Origin: Asanoa sp. WMMD1127
GTDB taxonomy: Bacteria; Actinomycetota; Actinomycetes; Mycobacteriales; Micromonosporaceae
DNA: 64,000 nucleotides
NCBI RefSeq assembly: GCF_029626225.1
Contig: NZ_JARUBP010000001.1
Coordinates: 5,084,001 to 5,148,000 of the forward strand
Direction of reading: 5' to 3'
In this document: in pieces, positions 60,240 to 64,000 of the stretch
How the letters are laid out: the number at the start of each line of letters is the position of its first letter
Position numbering within the stretch: position 1 is the stretch's first letter
The notes under the pieces: model-generated
What the model was told of the DNA's origin: nothing
The model's database searches: none
Seen by the model: the letters and a program-made list of their open reading frames with translations, nothing else
Position numbers and translations under genes: made by a program

Positions 60240-60838
60240 ACCTCGATGACAAGCGTTGGGAACAGCTCGCTCAGCAGGCCAAGTGGCGCCAGCTGGAGGT
60301 CGCGCGTAAGCAGGCCGAGGGTTGGCGGACCGCCCTCATCGGCCTGACGGCGCTCCTCGCGGTGATCACGATCGTCAAGGGCCCGGCGGACCTGGCCGCG
60401 TTGAGTGACACCGCCCGATTGGCCGTGCTGGTCACCTTGGCGCTGGGGTTTATTGCTCTGGTCGCCGGCTCGCTAACCGCGGTCCGGGGAAGTAGCGGCC
60501 GGCCCGAGAACATTCCGCTGAAGGGTCCCGCGTTGAAGGCGTGGACGAACGACGAGGTCAAAGCGATCGGCCGAATGATCAAGTGGACGGCCGGCCTGCT
60601 GGTGGCCGGTGTCGCGCTCGTCGCCATCGCGACGGGAGTCACCTGGGTAGCGGGCGGCAACGCCCCAGGCACCGCCGTCAAGGTCGTCACTACCAACGCC
60701 GAGGCGTGCGGAGAGATCATCTCGATCGATGCCCGCCAGCTGGTGCTCGACACCGACCCTGGCCCAGACCGGAACCGTCTTGTACTTGACACGCGCAGCC
60801 TGGTCAGCGCCACCCCGGGCAGCTGTCAGCCGAAATAG
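60236..60838 (+). CDS. Three-helix membrane protein in the caspase/HSP90 operon
   Basis: The product has 200 residues: a charged N-terminal helix (RWEQLAQQAKWRQLEVARKQ), then three membrane segments (TALIGLTALLAVITIV, ARLAVLVTLALGFIALVAGS, TAGLLVAGVALVAIATGVTW) and an outside C-terminal domain of about 55 residues with two cysteines. A GTGA overlap joins it to the preceding gene. No pore family is recognisable. In protease-based death systems a membrane protein in the operon is often the effector released by cleavage, so this is a candidate substrate of the caspase. That is inference. Its 3' end overlaps the convergent WXG100 gene by 13 bases. Confidence 0.75.
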   Translation: MNLDDKRWEQLAQQAKWRQLEVARKQAEGWRTALIGLTALLAVITIVKGPADLAALSDTARLAVLVTLALGFIALVAGSLTAVRGSSGRPENIPLKGPALKAWTNDEVKAIGRMIKWTAGLLVAGVALVAIATGVTWVAGGNAPGTAVKVVTTNAEACGEIISIDARQLVLDTDPGPDRNRLVLDTRSLVSATPGSCQPK

Positions 60839-61107
60839 CCGCGGGTGTCCTCCTCAACCCGCGCGATGCGGTCGCGAACCTCGGCCACGGCGTCGGTCAG
60901 CTGGCGCAGTGTGGCGGTGAGGTCGTCGGCCGCCGATTCCCAGCGCGCGCGGGTGGCGTCGAATTGGTCGCGCGCGATTCCGTCCCAGGCGATCCGGTCG
61001 AGGTTGGTACGCAGCCGGTCGAGGCGGTCCTGCACTGCCCGTGCCGCGTCCCTGAGATCCGCTTCGAGCTGGGCCAGCTGGCCGAGATCGGCACGGAAGT
61101 CTGTCAT
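60826..61107 (-). CDS. WXG100 family protein (EsxA/EsxB-like), second of the pair
   Basis: The product has 93 residues, predicted as a helical hairpin with the turn motif W-D-G in RIAWDGIARDQFD. Length, helical pattern and absence of a signal peptide are those of WXG100 proteins secreted as dimers by type VII (ESX) systems. Its ATG overlaps the stop of the preceding WXG100 gene (ATGA), which supports a heterodimer. No clear C-terminal YxxxD/E secretion motif is seen, although EEDTRGYFG ends the chain. Confidence 0.88.
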   Translation of the reverse strand: MTDFRADLGQLAQLEADLRDAARAVQDRLDRLRTNLDRIAWDGIARDQFDATRARWESAADDLTATLRQLTDAVAEVRDRIARVEEDTRGYFG

Positions 61108-61433
61108 AGCGGCCCGCGCCGGTCGAGGCTACGGGCGATCCGGTCGAAGCTCTCCCGCGCCGTGGTGTCGGCCGCGACGTAGTTGGCATCCATGCGGCGC
61201 AGCAACCCGGCCATCGTATCAAGCTCGCCTATGAGCCTCGTGTAATCGGCGTGGAGCAACCTGATAGCTTCCTCGAACGCCGCGGCGCCGGCGCCGTGCC
61301 ATCCGTCCGTGACGGCGTCGACCGATGCCCGCACCCGCATCAACTGGTGCTCCAGGTCGGAGCGCGCCGCCTCGACCTCCGCGGCCGCACTACGCAACGC
61401 CTCCGCGTCAGCGTCAGCGTCGAAGCTCCCCAT
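61104..61433 (-). CDS. WXG100 family protein, first of the pair
   Basis: The product has 109 residues, with a helical hairpin and W-H-G turn in VTDGWHGAGAAAFEEAI. It follows the EccC gene by 17 bases and is coupled to the second WXG100 gene by ATGA. The pair is expected to form the secreted heterodimer recognised by the last ATPase domain of EccC. The C-terminal region (ANYVAADTTARESFDRIARS) contains a YxxxD arrangement that could be the secretion signal. Confidence 0.88.
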   Translation of the reverse strand: MGSFDADADAEALRSAAAEVEAARSDLEHQLMRVRASVDAVTDGWHGAGAAAFEEAIRLLHADYTRLIGELDTMAGLLRRMDANYVAADTTARESFDRIARSLDRRGPL

Positions 61434-61450
61434 TGCCCACCTCGACCGGC

Positions 61451-64000
61451 TCAGGATTCATCCGGTTCCGTCAAGGCTACCCCGGGGTCCGCCATTGCTG
61501 TCTGCACAAGTCGGTCCGCTTCCCGCCGGCGAACCAGCCAGCCCCTGCCCGGGGGTAACCGGTCGAATCTGCGGTTGCCGAGCATGGGACCCTCCTCCGG
61601 GCGGCCGGACATCAGCAGGGTGGGCGTGTCGACCTCAACCATGGTCTGTAGGAGGCGCTCGTACAGCGCCCGCGACGTGCCGGCCGCTCGGCGCGCGACG
61701 ATCAGATGGAGGCCGATGTCGACGGCCTGCGGCACTAGCGGCGCAAGCGGCGCAAGCGGATTGGTGGCGCCGCTGCTTACCAGGTCATAGTCGTCGACGA
61801 CCACGAACAACTCCGGCCCGTGCCACCAACTACGGTTACGGACCTGGTCAGGCGTGATGTCCGGGCCTGGCAAGCGGCCCTTTATCGCTTCATTCACGAA
61901 GGAGACGATCTCGGTGGCGACGCTCGCAGACGGGGCGTAAGCGAGCAGGTGCTCGCCAGAGACCGCGTCGAGCAGGCCGCGGCGGTAATCGATGATCACC
62001 AGGCGGACCTGTGCCGGCGGATAGCGGTTTACGAGCGACTGGACGACGAGCCGGAGGAGGTTGGTCTTGCCGCTCTCGCCGTCGCCGAACACGAGCAGGT
62101 GTGGATCCTGGACGAAGTCGAGGACGACCGGCTCGTGTCGATAGACGTCAAGCCCAACCGGCAGACCACGCGAGTCGTTGGCGGCCAAGGCGACCAACGC
62201 GGCTGCGGTCAGGCGGGCCGGCATCGGGTCGAGGCGGGGCGCGGGCGGTCCTGGCCAGGCGTTGGCGATCGTCTTCACCAGGTCACGAGTCGCCTCCGCG
62301 CTCGGCGCACCGACCAGGTCGCCGCCCTGTGCTACCGCCGCCAAGAAATGGGCGCCGCCGCTAGCCAGGCCCCGACCCGGCGTCGCCGGCACGTCCCGCG
62401 CGACGCGGCGGTTGATCTCCGAGTCGACCGGATCACCCAATCGCAGCTCAAGTCGGGAACCGAAGAAGTCACGTATGCCGGCGCGCAGCTCGACCCAACG
62501 GTTGGCGGTGACGAGAACGTGCACGCCGAAGCCGAGGCCGCCGCGAGCAATGCCGGTGACAGCGGCTTCGAGGTCGTCGAAATCTTTGCACAGAGTGCCC
62601 CACCCGTCGATGACCAGGAAGATGTCACCGCTGTCGCCGGTGTGTCGTCGGCGGTAGGTCTCGATCGAGTCGATGCCCTCCGCGGCGAATGAAGCCTCCC
62701 GGCGCTCCAGCACGTTCTTCACGTGTGCGACGACGCGCCGAACCTGGTCGGGGTCGCGCCGGTCGACCACGCACGACACATGTGGCAGCTCCGCGAGCGC
62801 GGAGAGCCCGCTACCACCGAAGTCGAGGCAGTAGAACCGCGCTTCGCGTGGCGTGTGGGTCAAAGCGAGTGCCGCGACCAAGGTGCGCGTCAGCGTGCTC
62901 TTGCCCGACCGTGCCGTGCCGACCACCGCGGCATTGCCGGTGGCACCGGCCAGATCCACGAGCAGCGGCTCGCGCCGTTGTTCGAACGGCAGGTCGACAA
63001 TGCCAACCGGAACCTGGAACCGGCCGTTGCCGGGCCAGGCGGGCGCGTGCAGGCCGCGTTCGGCGTCGGCGTGCAACGGTGGTAGCAGCTGGGTAAGGGT
63101 GGGCGGCGTCGACAAGGGTGGAAGCCAGATTTGGTGGGCATGCGAGCCCTGCCCGGCCACGCGTGCGCCGATCGCCTCGAGCAGCGATGGCCGGAGGTCG
63201 TCCGGGGTCGGCGTCAGGTCGGCCGGCCCCGAAGCTTCCAGGAGCGGTCGCCGGCCGACGACCACGAATCCGTCGACCTCGGCTGGCAATGCAACGGCCG
63301 CGCGGGAAGTGCGGCGCGGGGGATAGGGGCCGGAGACGTAAGCGGCCCGGAATCGACGCAGCGGCTCGGTGCCATAGCGGAGATAGCCGTGGCCTGGCGC
63401 GCTGGGCAGCTCGTATGCGTCGGGCACACCCAGCACCATGCGGCTCTCGGCAGCAGAAAATGTGCGTAGGCCGATGCGGTAGGAGAGGTGGGTGTCGAGC
63501 CCGCGCAGCCGACCCTCTTCTAGACGCTGGCTGGCGAGCAGCAGGTGAACGCCCAGTGACCGGCCCACTCGGCCGATTTGCACGAACGTTTCGATGAAGT
63601 CGGGTTTGGCGGAGAGCAGCTCGCTGAACTCGTCGACGATAATCAGCAGCGACGGAAGCGGCGGGAGTGCCTCGCCGGCCCGGCGGGCCATTTCGTAGTC
63701 GCGCTGGCTGACGTAGTTGCCGCTGGCCCGCAGCAGTTCTTGGCGCCGCAGCAGCTCGCCGCCGAGTGCCTGCTGCATACGCTCGACGAGCCCGAGGTCC
63801 TCCGCGAGGTTGGTGATCACCGCGCTGGTGTGTGGCAGCTGGTCGAGCGACGTGAACGTCGCACCGCCCTTGAAGTCGACGAGCACTAGGTTGAGGTCGG
63901 CCGGCGAGTGCCGCAGGACGAGACTGGCGACGATCGTCCGCAGCAGCTCGCTCTTCCCCGACCCGGTGGCGCCGACAAGCAGACCGTGAGGGCCATGGCC
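61451..64000 (-). CDS. eccC: EccC-type FtsK/SpoIIIE ATPase of a type VII secretion system (partial, 5' end off the window)
   Basis: The last 849 codons are present and the frame stays open to the right edge. Three FtsK/SpoIIIE ATPase domains are visible. The first has Walker A GATGSGKSE at the window edge and Walker B LLIIVDEFSEL. The second has Walker A GTARSGKSTL and Walker B-like DIFLVIDGWG. The third has Walker A DGESGKTNLL and Walker B LFVVVDDYDL. This is the EccC motor that binds WXG100 substrates and drives their export; the N-terminal membrane part lies beyond the window. The two WXG100 genes directly downstream are its likely cargo. The locus is convergent with the caspase/HSP90 operon. 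Confidence 0.93.
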   Translation of the reverse strand, partial: GHGPHGLLVGATGSGKSELLRTIVASLVLRHSPADLNLVLVDFKGGATFTSLDQLPHTSAVITNLAEDLGLVERMQQALGGELLRRQELLRASGNYVSQRDYEMARRAGEALPPLPSLLIIVDEFSELLSAKPDFIETFVQIGRVGRSLGVHLLLASQRLEEGRLRGLDTHLSYRIGLRTFSAAESRMVLGVPDAYELPSAPGHGYLRYGTEPLRRFRAAYVSGPYPPRRTSRAAVALPAEVDGFVVVGRRPLLEASGPADLTPTPDDLRPSLLEAIGARVAGQGSHAHQIWLPPLSTPPTLTQLLPPLHADAERGLHAPAWPGNGRFQVPVGIVDLPFEQRREPLLVDLAGATGNAAVVGTARSGKSTLTRTLVAALALTHTPREARFYCLDFGGSGLSALAELPHVSCVVDRRDPDQVRRVVAHVKNVLERREASFAAEGIDSIETYRRRHTGDSGDIFLVIDGWGTLCKDFDDLEAAVTGIARGGLGFGVHVLVTANRWVELRAGIRDFFGSRLELRLGDPVDSEINRRVARDVPATPGRGLASGGAHFLAAVAQGGDLVGAPSAEATRDLVKTIANAWPGPPAPRLDPMPARLTAAALVALAANDSRGLPVGLDVYRHEPVVLDFVQDPHLLVFGDGESGKTNLLRLVVQSLVNRYPPAQVRLVIIDYRRGLLDAVSGEHLLAYAPSASVATEIVSFVNEAIKGRLPGPDITPDQVRNRSWWHGPELFVVVDDYDLVSSGATNPLAPLAPLVPQAVDIGLHLIVARRAAGTSRALYERLLQTMVEVDTPTLLMSGRPEEGPMLGNRRFDRLPPGRGWLVRRREADRLVQTAMADPGVALTEPDES

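Overview
The window is high-GC DNA with the gene style of a filamentous actinobacterium: GTG and TTG starts, ATGA-coupled genes, SARP and XRE/NB-ARC/TPR regulators, ECF sigma factors, long YD-repeat and LamG exoproteins, WXG100 proteins and EccC. The gene content looks most like the Micromonosporaceae, but that is inference. No tRNA, rRNA, CRISPR array, PKS or NRPS was seen.

Layout. 1-6.3 kb: the 3' end of an NB-ARC/TPR-type regulator, then a minus-strand run (sensor kinase, response regulator, membrane protein, secreted GH16 glucanase, GNAT) and a divergent mycosin-like protease. 6.3-11.8 kb: two divergent winged-helix regulator/MFS pairs that share an operator, flanked by remnants of an aminoglycoside phosphotransferase-like gene and a CtaG-like gene. 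11.8-17.5 kb: LysR with a divergent reductase/NTF2-like fusion, a GNAT gene cut by an IS5-family element, and an ECF sigma/hydrolase pair. 17.5-25.5 kb: a nitrilase, truncated LacI, aldo-keto reductase and TIM-barrel-like operon, an MFS exporter, TetR and an XRE/NB-ARC/TPR regulator. Three GGTAC-N5-GTACC sites tie this block to the TetR protein. 25.6-32.4 kb: a methyltransferase behind a hairpin leader, a nucleotidyltransferase, an orphan solute-binding lipoprotein, a SARP/NB-ARC regulator and a small LuxR-type HTH gene.

32.5-48.7 kb is an exoprotein block: a LamG/FG-GAP protein, a 2083-residue YD-repeat (Rhs-like) protein, an ECF sigma factor with its membrane partner, two secreted cell-wall-lytic candidates (lysozyme-like and CHAP) with the same FG-GAP C-terminus, and a small SARP. 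Triple 11-bp-spaced GCCTCA-type repeats, typical of SARP sites, precede both the SARP/NB-ARC gene and the lysozyme-like gene. 48.8-54.2 kb: a second XRE/NB-ARC/TPR regulator, a DHA2 drug exporter with a flavin-fold reductase, and a divergent HxlR regulator with a strong inverted-repeat operator.

55.2-64 kb is the most interesting part. A three-gene overlapping operon encodes a caspase-like protease fused to an HSP90-type (GHKL) ATPase and a long C-terminal region, a small cysteine-rich protein and a three-helix membrane protein. It runs convergently into an ESX/type VII locus (two WXG100 genes and a partial EccC ATPase). The protease/ATPase operon looks like an NTP-dependent conflict or cell-death system with a membrane effector; that role is inferred from architecture only.
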